From Betaproteobacteria bacterium (GTDB lineage Bacteria > Pseudomonadota > Gammaproteobacteria > Burkholderiales > Usitatibacteraceae), in NCBI GenBank assembly GCA_016709665.1, contig JADJMI010000008.1:150155-214154 (forward strand): a DNA stretch of 64,000 bases, written 5' to 3'. The stretch's first letter is position 1. The number at the start of each line of letters is the position of its first letter. Below are positions 8,118 through 18,205 of the stretch, one piece after another. The position numbers were made by a program, and so were the translations under genes. The notes beneath the pieces were generated by a model. That model was not told the DNA's origin. It was given only the letters and a program-made list of their open reading frames with translations, and searched no databases.

Positions 8118-11100
8118 ATGGAAGCGAACGCCTCCCCCCGCCCCCCGTCCCGCCTGAGGCGCTGGCTCGCCTGGAGTTCGGGCGGCCTCGCGCTCGCGGT
8201 CGTGGCCGCGCTGGGCACGGGCGCCTGGCTCGCGTTCTCCGAACCCGGCGCCCGATTCGTCCTGGACCGGGCGCTCGCGATCGTGGGCGGATCGGCGACG
8301 GGCGTGACGGGCAGCCTCGCCGGGCCGCTCGCCCTCGACGCGCTCGAGGTGAATGCCGGCAAGACGCGGGTGCGGGCGAAGCGCGTCTCGCTCGACTGGT
8401 CCCCCATCCGGCTGTTGCAGGGGGAGCTGCACGTCGTGCGGTTCCACGCGGCCTTGCTGGAGATCGAATCCGAGGCCTCCGCCGAGCCTGCGAAGGAGCC
8501 GCTCTCGCTCGCGCCGCCGCTGACCGTCCACGTGGCGCAGGCGGGTCTCGACCGGCTGGTGATCGCCAGGCGGGGCGAGCCCGACCCGGTTGAACTCCGG
8601 ATCTCTCCGTGAAGCTCCGCGGCGACCTCGCGGCGTGGATCGTGGGCGATGCGCGGGCGAGCACGCCCTTCGGCCTCGCCCGGGTGAGCGGCACGATCGG
8701 GGCCCGGCGGCCCTTCGACCTCGATGCCAAGGGGGCGCTCGAAGGCAGCCGCGGCGAGCGCAAGTACAGCCTCCAGCTGGGCGCGAAGGGGCCGCTCTCG
8801 GCCATCGAGGCGGCGTTCACCGGGGCCGAGGGCGGGCTCGAGGGCGGCGGCAGGGCCCGCATCGCGCCGTTCGACGCGTCGGCGCCGCTTCGCGCGCTGT
8901 CGGTGAAGCTCGCGGGGCTCGACCTCTCGGCCTTCACGAGCGCCCCGCAGACGAAGCTCGCCGTGGAGGCCGAGCTCGCGCCTTCGGGCGAGCTGCTTCT
9001 CGCCGGCCCCGTGAAGATCGCGAACGCGGCCCCGGGCCCGCTCGATCGCAACCGGGTGCCCGTGGCCTCGATCGCGGCAGGCCTGGCCGTCGCGAAGGAC
9101 GGAGCGCTCAGGGCGCGCGGCATGGAGGCGCTCTTCGCGGGCGGCGGCAGCGCGAAGGGAGACCTCGCGTGGGCCGGAGGCAAGCTCGACGCCGCGATCG
9201 ACGTGAAGGGCCTCGACCTGCTCGCGTGGTACACGCCGCTTCGCGCGACGGCGCTCGACGGCGCCATCCGCGCCGACGTCACGGGCGATGCGCAATCCTT
9301 CACGCTCGACCTCGCCGATCCGCGCTTCACGATCACCGGTGCGGCCCGGATCGCGAACCGGGCGATCGAGATCGAGCGGGTGCGCGTGGCGCGCACGGGC
9401 TCGGCCATCGAAGCGGCCGGGCGCTTCGCGTTCCAGGGCAGGCGCGAGTTCGCGGTCGAGGGGCGCCTGGATCGGGTGAACCCGGCGCACTTCGCGAAAG
9501 TGCCCGAAGGCGAGATCAGCGGCGGCCTCAAGGCGAGCGGCGTGCTCGGCGGCCGGCGTTCGTTGCAGGCGCAGGTCGAGATCGAGAAGAGCCGCTTCGC
9601 CGGGCTCGCCCTCGAGGGTCGGGCCGACGTGGCCGCGGACGACGCCCACCTGGGCCGCATCGAGGCGAATGTCGCGATGGGCGATTCGCGGGCGAGCGCG
9701 AGCGGCGCGTTCGGCAAGCCCGGCGACGCGCTCGCGGTGAAGTTCTCCTCCCGGATCTCGCGCCCATCGGCAAGGCCTTCGGGATCAAGGCGGCGGGGCG
9801 CGTCGACGGCGATGCGCTCGTCGAGGGCACTTTTGCGGCGCCGCATGGCCGCGTCGCGCTCAAGGCGACCAACCTCTCCCTGCCCGGGGAGTACCGCCTG
9901 GCGTCCCTCGACGCAAAGCTGTCCCTCGGCGCGGCGGAGGATTCGCCGCTCACGGGCGACGTGACGCTCGCGGGCCTTCGCGAGGACAAGGCCGCGGACA
10001 AGGAGGCGCTCGTCACGAAGGCGGTACTGGCGCTTCGCGGGACGCGCGCGTCGCACGACCTGAAACTCGAAGGCGAGCTGCCGGAGAACTCGCAGGTGCG
10101 CGTGCTGGTATCGGGCGGGCTCTTCGGCGCGACGAGCGCGTCGCCGGAGTGGCGCGGCCGCCTGGAAGTGCTCGAATCCACCGGCCGCTATCCCGTGGTG
10201 CTCGCGGCGCCCACGGCGCTTTCGGTCGCCCCCCAGCGCGTGGAACTGGGCGGCACGAAGCTCGCGGGCGAATGGGGACAGGTCGACCTCGTCACCACCC
10301 GCTGGACGCCCGCGCTCTTCGAGGTGAAGGGCGCCGCGAACGGCATCGCGGTGCGGGCCATCACGCGGCTGGCGGGCCTGCGGCAGGCGCCGTCGTCGAA
10401 CCTGGTCGTGGGCGCCGCGTGGGACTTGCGCGCCGCCGAGACGATCGAAGGCTTCGCGGAAGTCCGGCGCGAAAGCGGCGACGTGCGCGTGGGCGACGCG
10501 CGCCAGGCGCTGGGGCTCGAGACGCTGCTCCTTCGCGTCGATGCCGCCGCCGGCCGCGTGAAGGCGAAGGGCGAGCTTCGCGGCACGCTCCTGGGCCGGG
10601 TGAGCGCCGAGGGCGACCTGCCGCTTCGCCGCGGGGACGGGGGTGGGAAGTCTCGCCGGTCGCGCCGCTCACCGGACGCCTCGACGTGGACGTGCCCGAT
10701 CTCGCGTGGACGGCGGGCTGGCTCGGCCCGGACGCGCAGGCGGGCGGCAAGCTCGCGGGGCGCGTCTCGGTCTCCGGCACGCGCCGGGAGCCCACCTGGG
10801 AAGGCCGCATCGACGGCGCGGACCTCGTCGTCCGCGAGCCGGCGACGGGCTTCGAGGGCACGCAGGGTTCGCTCGCGATCTCCTTCCGCGACCACGAGCT
10901 GCGGCTCGAGAAGTTCGCCTTCGACGCGCCGTGGCGGCCGACGGCGGAAGCGGCCAGGGCCATCGGGAACGTGAAGCGGCCCGAGCGCGGCACGCTGTCG
11001 GCCGAGGGCGGCTTCAACGCCTCGACGAGGAAGGGCGAGTTCCGCGTGAAATCCGCGGGGTATCCGGTGACGCAACTCGCCACGCGATTCCTCGCGGTGA

Positions 11101-12050
11101 CGGGCGAGGCGAAGGCGGAACTCGACGGCCCGCTCATCGCGATTTCCGGCGACCTGCGCGCCGACGCCGGCTGGTTCGGCGTTCCCGCTTCGGCGGCGCC
11201 CACGGTCGCGGACGACGTCGTCGTGGATCGCGGCGAACCCGTCGCCGGCACGGCTGCGTCCGAACGCATCCGCCTGGACCTGCGCGTGGCCCTGGGCGAG
11301 CACACCCACTTCACCGGTCGCGGGCTCACGACGCGGCTCACGGGTGCGATCCGGCTCGCGGGCGACGTGGGCGCGGGGCTGCGGGCGACGGGCTCCATCC
11401 GGGCCGTCGACGGCTCCTACGACGCCTACGGCCAGAAGCTCGCCATCGAGCGCGGCGCGCTCAATTTCCAGGGGCCGATCGACAACCCGGGGCTCAATGT
11501 CCTGGCGCTCAGGAAGGGCCTCGCGGTGGAGGCCGGCGTGGAGATCCTGGGCAACGTGTCGCGGCCGCGCGTGCGGCTGGTCTCGTTCCCGGACGTGCCC
11601 GAATCGGAGAAGCTCGCGTGGCTGGTGCTCGGGCGCGGCCAGGGGCAGGTGGCCGCGAGCGATGCGGCGCTGCTCGTCTCGGCCGCCGGCTCCATCCTCG
11701 GGCGCGACGACACGCAGTCGGGGCGGCTGCTGCACGGGTTGGGCATCGGGGCGGAGGACATCCGGCTCGGGCAGGACAGCGGGAGCCTGCTGGGCACGAT
11801 GCCGCAGAGCACCGTGGCCGGAAAGACCAATACGACCAACACGCAGGACGTGCTCTCCGTCGGCAAGCGCCTTTCCGACGACATCTACCTTTCCTACCAG
11901 CAGGGTCTCGCCGACGCGGAAGGCTCCATGCGCGTCGCCTGGCAGGTGACCAAGGCGTTCCAGGTCATCCTGCGGGCCGGATACCAGCCCGGCGTCGACG
12001 CCGTCTACCGCTTCACCCTCGACGACGCCCCCATCAAGATCCGCCCCTGA
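8118..12050 (+). CDS. tamB: Translocation and assembly module protein TamB, interrupted by three frameshifts
   Basis: A long AsmA-like beta-taco protein of about 1310 residues. An N-terminal membrane anchor (WLAWSSGGLALAVVAALGTGAWLAF) is followed by many beta repeats and the C-terminal DUF490 domain (GPIDNPGLNVLALRK, LAWLVLGRGQG, LSVGKRLSDDIYLSYQQGL). The frame changes near 8607 (CC), 9747 (CCTCCC) and 10641 (a run of five Gs before TGGG). Each is restored by adding one base at a homopolymer, and sequence on both sides is coherent TamB. I read this as assembly error rather than gene decay. The TGA stop at 12048 is also the first three bases of the next repeat array. Confidence 0.88.
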
Positions 12051-12182
12051 AGGGGACGCACACTTTCCTGAAGGTCCTGAAGGGGACGCACACCTTCACC
12101 CCGCCTGAAGGGGACGCACACTTTCAACTGCCCTGAAGGTGTGCGCCCCCTTCACTGTCGCTGAAGGTGTGCGTCCCCTTCA
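12048..12182. repeat. 28-bp-phased repeat array 4 (F-F-F-R-R)
   Basis: Five units start at 12048, 12078, 12106, 12134 and 12162; the last four keep the 28-bp phase and the first is offset by 30. The array joins two convergent genes and supplies both of their stop codons: the first TGA ends tamB, and the terminal TCA (12180-12182) is the reverse-strand TGA of the thioesterase gene. Confidence 0.95.
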
Positions 12183-12569
12183 GCGGGGCACTGTGCCGAG
12201 CGTGCAGCGGGAAACGCAGACGACCTTGCCGGCATCGTCGACGATCCGCGCCTCCCACACCTGCGTGCGCCGCCCGACGTGGATGGGCGTGGCGGTGGCG
12301 GTGACGGTGCCGCTGCGCACGGCCCGGATGTGATTGGCGTTGATCTCGAGGCCGACCGCGAACTCCTTCTCCTGGTCGACGTTGTGCCACGCGCCGATGG
12401 AGACGACCGTCTCGGCGAGGGCCAGCGAGGCGCCGCCGTGAAGCAGCCCGAACGGCTGGTGAACCTTCGGGCCCACCGCCATGCGCGCGACCACGCGGTC
12501 CTTGCTTGCCTCCAGCACCTCGATGCCGAGCGTCGAAAGCAGCGTCTCCTTCTGGAGTTCCGGGGCCAT
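12180..12569 (-). CDS. PaaI/YdiI-like hotdog-fold acyl-CoA thioesterase
   Basis: 129 residues, a single 4HBT hotdog domain. The segment HQPFGLLHGGASLALAE (about 37-53) carries the HGG turn and catalytic Glu of the EntH/YdiI/PaaI group, which hydrolyses aromatic or aryl acyl-CoA thioesters. VGLEINANHIRAVRSGTVTATATPIHVGRRTQVWE matches the rest of the fold. The natural substrate is not evident. Its stop codon is the last triplet of repeat array 4. Confidence 0.9.
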   Translation of the reverse strand: MAPELQKETLLSTLGIEVLEASKDRVVARMAVGPKVHQPFGLLHGGASLALAETVVSIGAWHNVDQEKEFAVGLEINANHIRAVRSGTVTATATPIHVGRRTQVWEARIVDDAGKVVCVSRCTLGTVPR

Positions 12570-12589
12570 GGCGATCCTCGATGGGGAAT

Positions 12590-13459
12590 TCAGGCCGCCT
12601 CGCCCATCGTCCGCTCGAGGTAGCGCAGCTTGCGGCTGCGCTCGAGCTTCTTGGCGAAGCGGGGGAAATCGAGCCCGTAGCGGGCCTTCATCGCGGGCGC
12701 CTCGGCCGCCATCCAGCGCCAGCGCGGCTCGAAGGCCGCGTCGCGGAAGACGAACACCACGAGGTTGCCGTCCTCCTTGTCGGGCATGACGACGATGTTG
12801 TCGCCGAACGCGGCGCGGATGAGGTCGAGCTGCGCCACCCGCTCTTCCTTCTTTCCGACCAGGTTCGACACCAGCACGCCCTTCTTCGTGAGCGCGTCCT
12901 TCGCGTCGCGGAAGAAGTCGCGCGTCATCACCGAGGGGCTGTAGCCCTCCGGGTCGAAGCAGTCGAGGACGATCGCGTCGAATCCGCCCTCGCGCGCGAC
13001 GAACCGCGCGGCGTCGTCCCGCACCACGTGGAAGTTCGGGCCGTCCGCGGGCACGAGGAACTCCTCACGAAGGGCGATCACGTCCTCGTCGATCTCCACC
13101 GTCGTGAGATCCGCCTCGGGCAGGTTGCGGTGGCAGAACTTCGAGAGTGACCCGCCACCCAGTCCCAGCAGCAGGATCCGCTTCGGCGCCGGATTGAAGA
13201 GCAGGAAGGCCATCGCGAGCCGCGTGTAGCTGAAGTCGAGCGCCCACGGGTCCGCGAGGCGCATGCCGCTTTGCACGATCTCGCGCTTGAAGTACAGCTC
13301 TCGCACCACGCCGTCGTCGATGACGAAGGGCTTGCCGTAGGTGCCTTCCACGATTCGCCGGGCGAGATCCTCGCGGTCCGCGTCGGCCGGCTCGACCATG
13401 CGCGCCACGCCGCGTTCGTGCTTGAACGGGTTGGGCATCTCGAGGAGTCGTTTCGGCAC
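12590..13459 (-). CDS. Spermidine-synthase-like (PAPT-fold) protein
   Basis: 289 residues with the Rossmann methyltransferase fold of polyamine aminopropyltransferases. ILLLGLGGGSLSKF is the nucleotide loop, TTVEIDEDVIALREEF the ribose-binding acidic strand, and DAIVLDCFDPEGYSPSVMTRDFF the region corresponding to the aminopropyl-transfer loop. Proteins of this kind are often not true spermidine synthases and their substrates are unknown. The start could be the ATG at 13438 (MPNPFKHE). A shorter relative lies at 32938-33654. Confidence 0.8.
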   Translation of the reverse strand: MPKRLLEMPNPFKHERGVARMVEPADADREDLARRIVEGTYGKPFVIDDGVVRELYFKREIVQSGMRLADPWALDFSYTRLAMAFLLFNPAPKRILLLGLGGGSLSKFCHRNLPEADLTTVEIDEDVIALREEFLVPADGPNFHVVRDDAARFVAREGGFDAIVLDCFDPEGYSPSVMTRDFFRDAKDALTKKGVLVSNLVGKKEERVAQLDLIRAAFGDNIVVMPDKEDGNLVVFVFRDAAFEPRWRWMAAEAPAMKARYGLDFPRFAKKLERSRKLRYLERTMGEAA

Positions 13460-13495
13460 GGGGGCGATTGGCGGTCATGGAACGGGGCAACGAAA

Positions 13496-13519
13496 AAGGC
13501 CCGCCGAGGCGGGCCTTTC
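13496..13519 (-). terminator. Rho-independent terminator of the cytochrome gene
   Basis: A GC-rich stem (AAAGGCCCGC, loop, GCGGGCCTTT) followed on the minus strand by a run of five Ts. It lies 24 bp after the stop of the minus-strand octaheme cytochrome and ahead of the next minus-strand gene, so it should separate the two transcripts. Confidence 0.85.
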
Positions 13520-13543
13520 CGGGATTCGGCTGGAGCGCCGATT

Positions 13544-15442
13544 CTACATCTTGTCCGCCTCGTGGCAGGTGCCGCACTTGTTCGTGTACGGCGTCGGCAT
13601 GGCCTTGCCCGGCTCGACGCCCTTCACCCCCTTGTTGGCGATGCGCGGCACGTCGAAGAGGTGCGAGGTGATGTCGTTCATCCAGTACTTCTTGCCGCCC
13701 TTGCCCTCGATGCCCTCGCCCAGGCCCGCGCCGGTCTGCATGGTCTTGGTCATGTGGCAATCGACGCAGGCGATCTTCTTCGAATGCTCCTCGCCCACCG
13801 TCTTGGCGGTGTGCTGCTTCATGTCCACCTTGTGGCAGGTCGCGCACAGCGTGTCCTTGCCGTCGCGCGCTTCGGCGGTGAGCTGGAACTTGATGCCGGC
13901 CTTGCCGTGCGGGTCGTGGCAATCGGCGCAGTTGAGAATCTGCGTGTCGTTGATGTAGTGCTTGGAGCGCACGAGGTCCGTGGCCTGCTGGTGGTGGCTC
14001 TTGGAGTGCACGCCGTCGGGCCAGAAGTCCTTCTGCGCGGCATCCTCGCGGCTCGTGTAGTTGACCAGGTACTCGTTGCGGCTGATGCCGGGGGTGAGCA
14101 TGCGGCCGTCCTTGTTGATCGGCTGGTCGGTGCTCGTCGTGCCCTGCGGACGGCTGTGGCACTGGTTGCAGATGACCATCGAGCGTTCCGAGGCGAGCTT
14201 GCCCGGGTTCACGATCGTGGAGGCCTTCAGGCGCCGCGGGGCCTTCGCGTGCTCGGAGCCGGGGCCGTGGCAGGTCTCGCAACCGACGTTCAGCTCGTTC
14301 GGGATGCCGTCGCCGTCGATGTCGAACTCGCCGTTCGGGTCGTTGGCCGCGCCCGCGACGAAATTGCCGCCGACCGTCGGGGTGAGCGTGTAGCCGGTGT
14401 AGTGGCACGAGGCGCACTGGATCTCGAAGGACTTGCCCTTCGGCGGATCCTTGAGCTTGCCCTTGGCCTCGTCGAACAGCCAGTCGCCGTGGTAGTCGCG
14501 CCAGGGCTTGCGGGTGCGGTCCGCCCACGAATCGTTGCCCTCGGTGTTGTACTGCAGGAACGGATAGGTCTCCGCGCCGACGCGGATGAGATAGCGCTGC
14601 TTGTACACCGGGCCGCCATAGGTCTTCTCGACCGGGTAGATGCGCGGCTTGTCGGCCGGGTCGCGGGCGTTCTCGGTCTTCAGCTTGAGCGAGCCGTCCT
14701 TGTCCGTGTAGAACGAGGCGGTGTAGCTGACCGATTTCGGATCGGCCGGCGCCTTGAGCGACACCTGGTACTTGTCGAAGCCGCGGGCCTTGTCGTAGCC
14801 GTACAGGTAGAACTTCGCGCCGGCCTGCAGCTTCTTCAAGCCGTCGTTCATCTTCGGAAAGCGCGAGAAGTCCTGCAGGCCGCTCGTCTTGCCGACCACC
14901 GCGATGCCCTGCTTGTGCGCCGTCTGCGTAAAGCCCTTGTAGTCGTCGTGGCACTTCATGCACTTGGAGCTGCCGATGAACGTCGCGTTCGCCGGGGACC
15001 TGCCCGACACCTGGATCGCCAGGGGCTTGGCCGCGAGTTCCGCCACCGTCATCGACTTGTTGGTGAGGGTGCCGCCGGGCAGGTGCTTCGCATCGTCAGG
15101 CACGACGTAGACGAAATACTTGCCGGCCGGTGCCGCGGAGATGCCGAAGGCGCCGTTCAGGTCCGTGACCGCCTGCACGTACTTGTCGCCGTTCGCGGCG
15201 ATGTTGTCGTCCATCGGCTCGTCGTCGTCGACGTTGCGGCGGATGTTGAAGGACGGGGCCTTCTTCATCTTCGCCACGTCGGCGGCCGGCACGAGGAAGA
15301 CGGTGGCGCCCGATACCGCGCGCTTGCCGCCGTCGGTGACGGTGCCGGAGATCGCCTGCGCCCACGCGAGCGAAGGTACCGCGCACCCGAGCGCGGCGGC
15401 GAATGCCCCGGCCCAAAGGGTTGTCGAGAATTTCCTGGCCAT
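13544..15442 (-). CDS. Secreted octaheme c-type cytochrome with N-terminal carboxypeptidase-regulatory-like domain
   Basis: About 632 residues. After a signal peptide ending ...SLAWAQA comes a beta domain (ISGTVTDGGKRAVSGATVFLVP) of the carboxypeptidase-regulatory type. Eight CXXCH haem sites follow: CMKCH, CASCH, CETCH, CNQCH, CADCH, CATCH, CVDCH and CGTCH. Additional His residues (for example HSKSHHQQ, HTAKTVGEEH) could be distal ligands. It is likely a periplasmic or surface electron carrier or oxidoreductase; I cannot match it to a named octaheme enzyme. The ATG at 15442 has the better spacing from AGGGAGG; 15445 is also possible. Confidence 0.88.
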   Translation of the reverse strand: MARKFSTTLWAGAFAAALGCAVPSLAWAQAISGTVTDGGKRAVSGATVFLVPAADVAKMKKAPSFNIRRNVDDDEPMDDNIAANGDKYVQAVTDLNGAFGISAAPAGKYFVYVVPDDAKHLPGGTLTNKSMTVAELAAKPLAIQVSGRSPANATFIGSSKCMKCHDDYKGFTQTAHKQGIAVVGKTSGLQDFSRFPKMNDGLKKLQAGAKFYLYGYDKARGFDKYQVSLKAPADPKSVSYTASFYTDKDGSLKLKTENARDPADKPRIYPVEKTYGGPVYKQRYLIRVGAETYPFLQYNTEGNDSWADRTRKPWRDYHGDWLFDEAKGKLKDPPKGKSFEIQCASCHYTGYTLTPTVGGNFVAGAANDPNGEFDIDGDGIPNELNVGCETCHGPGSEHAKAPRRLKASTIVNPGKLASERSMVICNQCHSRPQGTTSTDQPINKDGRMLTPGISRNEYLVNYTSREDAAQKDFWPDGVHSKSHHQQATDLVRSKHYINDTQILNCADCHDPHGKAGIKFQLTAEARDGKDTLCATCHKVDMKQHTAKTVGEEHSKKIACVDCHMTKTMQTGAGLGEGIEGKGGKKYWMNDITSHLFDVPRIANKGVKGVEPGKAMPTPYTNKCGTCHEADKM

Positions 15443-15675
15443 CATGCCCTCCCTGGTCGATGTGTCCGGAATCACTGTCGGCTGTCAGAATGAGCAGCCG
15501 ATGGTGAAGCCAGCATGGGTGAGTCGCGAGGTCCAAGGGTGACAAGCATCAAGACGGCTACCCGCATTGCGCGGTCATTTGCTCTTTGTTTGACCTTAAG
15601 GGGTCTGTCACAATTGGCGCCGACCCGACCGGGTTTCCCGACACGCCCCCTTCCCCACGAGAGAAGAACAATCCC

Positions 15676-17646
15676 ATGGCGCTGCAGCACCTGACCGAAG
15701 AGCAGATCCGCGACTGGTCCCGCGAGCAGAAGGACCGCTGGTGGCTCGAGAACCTCTTCCGCGGCGACATGCCGCAGCTCACGATCCGCTCCGGCATCAC
15801 CGGCTTCTTCCTGGGCGGGGTCCTCTCCGCCACCGCCCTCTACATCGGCGGCAAGACCGGCATCACCATCGGCGTGGGCCTCACCTCGGTCATTCTCGCC
15901 TTCGCGCTCTTCCGCATCTTCGCCTCCACCGGCATCGCGTCGGACTTCACGATCCTCGAGAACAACTGCACGCAGTCCATCGCGACGGCCGCCGGCTACA
16001 TGGTGGCGCCGATGATCTCGAGCCTCTCGGCCTACATGCTCGTCACGGGCAAGCTCATCCCGTGGTGGCAGATGATCCTGTGGATGAGCGTGGTCTCCAT
16101 GATCGGCGTGCTGCTCGCCTTCCCGCTCAAGCGCCGGTTCATCAACGAGGAACAGATGCCCTTCCCCGAGGGGCGCGCGTGCGGCGTGGTGCTCGACGCC
16201 CTCTACACCGGCAACGCGGCGGCGGGCGTCTTCAAGGCGAAACTCCTCGCCTGGGTGGCGGTGGGTGCGGGCACCTACCAGATGATCGTGAGCGACGGCT
16301 GGATGAAGCTCCTGCAGATCAAGCTGCTCGCCATGGACAAGTGGCTGGGCCTGAAGGAGGCGTGGGTGTTCCACGATCGCCTCGACAGCTACTACTACGC
16401 CTTCGCGGGCAAGACGGGCTGGATTCCCTCCATCCTGGGCACGGACATCCGCCAGCTCGGCCTTCGCCTCACGCTCGATGCCGCCATGCTCGGCGTGGGC
16501 GGCCTCATGGGCATCGCGGTGGCCACGAGCTGCCTGCTGGGCGCCTTCATCAATTTCGCGGTGCTCGCGCCGATGATGATCCAGATGGGCGACATCGCCC
16601 CGCGCATCTCGCCCACGGGCGCCACCGTGCCCATCTCGCGCGTGGAGATCGTGAACCAGTGGTCGCTGTGGTGGGGCGTCACGATGATGGTGGTGGGCTC
16701 GCTCACGAGCCTGCTCGCGCGGCCGGACCTCTTCACCAGCGCCTTCAAGTCGCTGGGCGGCAAGAAGAAGGAAGGCACGGACGTCCTCTCGCACATCGAG
16801 TTCCCGCTCTGGGTGTCGGCGGTGGGCGTACCGGTGTTCAGCATCCTGGGCGTGTGGGTCACGCACGAATTCTTCGGCGTGCCCGTCTACATGGCGGCCA
16901 TTTCGCTGCCGCTCATCTTCGTGCTCACCATCATCTGCACGAACTCCATGGCGCTCACCTCGTGGACGCCGACGGGCGCGCTTTCGAAGATCACGCAGTT
17001 CTCCATGGGCGCGCTGGACCGCACGAACCCGGCCAACAACCTGATCCCGGCGGGCATGACGGCGGAGATCGCCTCCAACGCAGCCAACCTGCTCTCCGAC
17101 ATCAAGCCGGGCTACATGCTGGGCGCGAAGCCCCGGCAACAGGCCGTAGGCCACGTCATCGGCATCTTCGCCGGCTCGCTCGCCTGCGTGCCGCTCTTCT
17201 ACCTGCTCTTCCTGCCGCCGGACGCGAACGGCGTGCGCTCGGCCGCGACGATCATCTCGGACCAGTTCGCGATGCCCGCGGCGCTGCAGTGGAAGGGCGT
17301 GGCGGAGATCATCACCAAGGGCCTCACGAGCCTGCCGACCTCGGCCGTCATCTCGATGGCGTTCGCGGCGGTGGCGGCGGCCGCGATCGAGATCATCAAG
17401 ATCAAGACCAAGGGCCGCTTCCCGCTCTCGGCCGTCTCCATCGGCCTGGGCGTGGTGCTGCCGCCGGAGGCGACCTTCGCCATGTGGCTGGGCGCGATGA
17501 TCTTCTGGTGGGCCGGCCGGCGGCAGAAGCCCGGCACGCGCGGTCACGACATCTGGGTGGAGGGCTGCGAGCCCATCTGCGCGGGGCTCATCTCGGGATC
17601 GGCGCTGGTGGGGATCGGCAATGCGATCGTGAACGTGCTGATCTAG
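15676..17646 (+). CDS. Oligopeptide transporter (OPT) family protein
   Basis: 656 residues with about 14 hydrophobic segments. FRGDMPQLTIRSGITGFFLGGVLSATALYIGGKTG near the start is typical of the prokaryotic OPT branch, as are NNCTQSIATAAGYM, MPFPEGRACGVVLDALYTG and TNSMALTSWTPTGALSKITQF. OPT proteins are proton-coupled importers of peptides or metal chelates; the substrate here is unknown. The ATG at 15676 follows GAGAAG. It is divergent from the cytochrome gene, with about 230 bp between them that hold no gene. Confidence 0.92.
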   Translation: MALQHLTEEQIRDWSREQKDRWWLENLFRGDMPQLTIRSGITGFFLGGVLSATALYIGGKTGITIGVGLTSVILAFALFRIFASTGIASDFTILENNCTQSIATAAGYMVAPMISSLSAYMLVTGKLIPWWQMILWMSVVSMIGVLLAFPLKRRFINEEQMPFPEGRACGVVLDALYTGNAAAGVFKAKLLAWVAVGAGTYQMIVSDGWMKLLQIKLLAMDKWLGLKEAWVFHDRLDSYYYAFAGKTGWIPSILGTDIRQLGLRLTLDAAMLGVGGLMGIAVATSCLLGAFINFAVLAPMMIQMGDIAPRISPTGATVPISRVEIVNQWSLWWGVTMMVVGSLTSLLARPDLFTSAFKSLGGKKKEGTDVLSHIEFPLWVSAVGVPVFSILGVWVTHEFFGVPVYMAAISLPLIFVLTIICTNSMALTSWTPTGALSKITQFSMGALDRTNPANNLIPAGMTAEIASNAANLLSDIKPGYMLGAKPRQQAVGHVIGIFAGSLACVPLFYLLFLPPDANGVRSAATIISDQFAMPAALQWKGVAEIITKGLTSLPTSAVISMAFAAVAAAAIEIIKIKTKGRFPLSAVSIGLGVVLPPEATFAMWLGAMIFWWAGRRQKPGTRGHDIWVEGCEPICAGLISGSALVGIGNAIVNVLI

Positions 17647-17779
17647 GCGTCGCGGTTCCTTTGGTCCCATGAAGCGGGGCCGGCGCGGGTGCACAATCGA
17701 GCGAGGCGGCGGGGAGCGCAGGGATTCCGCCGTCGCTTCGTCACGACAACCAGAGAAATCCAGCGAAAGGGAGATTCCC

Positions 17780-18112
17780 ATGGCGGGCTACTACGTGCTG
17801 TCGAAGGGCAAGACCGGCAAGTATTCGTTCAACCTGAAGAGCGGCAACCATCAGACCGTCCTCACCTCGCAGGCCTACGAGTCGCGCGAGGCGGCGATGG
17901 GCGGCATCGCGTCCGTGCGGGCCAACGCGGCCGACGACGCGCGCTACGAGCGCAAGACCTCGAAGGACGGGCAATGCTTCTTCGTCCTCAAGGCGGCGAA
18001 CGCGCAGGTGATCGGCAAGAGCGAGCTCTATCCGGTCGCCGCGACGATGGAGAAGGGCATCGCGAGCGTGAAGGCGAACGGGGCCTCGGACACCGTGAAG
18101 GAAGCCGCCTAG
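17780..18112 (+). CDS. DUF1508 (YegP/UPF0339) protein
   Basis: 110 residues consisting of two copies of the short DUF1508 repeat. Copy one is GYYVLSKGKTGKYSFNLKSGNHQTVLTSQAYESREAAMGGIASVRANA; copy two is ERKTSKDGQCFFVLKAANAQVIGKSELYPVAATMEKGIASVKANG. The family is small, soluble and of unknown function. AAAGGGA lies upstream of the ATG at 17780. Confidence 0.92.
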   Translation: MAGYYVLSKGKTGKYSFNLKSGNHQTVLTSQAYESREAAMGGIASVRANAADDARYERKTSKDGQCFFVLKAANAQVIGKSELYPVAATMEKGIASVKANGASDTVKEAA

Positions 18113-18205
18113 CCGGGGTTGCGGGGGGCTGCGTCCCCCCGCGTCACGCAGGTTTCGCGCGGATGGTGTAGCTTCGGCGGGTTTCTTCCGAACGGGATCC
18201 CTGCC

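Noticed and set aside
5253..8531. Very long open frame (over 1000 codons) on the minus strand opposite fbp-tamA-tamB
   Set aside because: It is a shadow of high-GC coding DNA: composition is Arg/Ala/Gly/His-rich, it has no family sequence, and it lies opposite three well-recognised genes.
8118..12050. Programmed frameshifting in tamB
   Set aside because: Three separate sites, no slippery heptamer or downstream structure noted, and the same kind of break affects unrelated genes.
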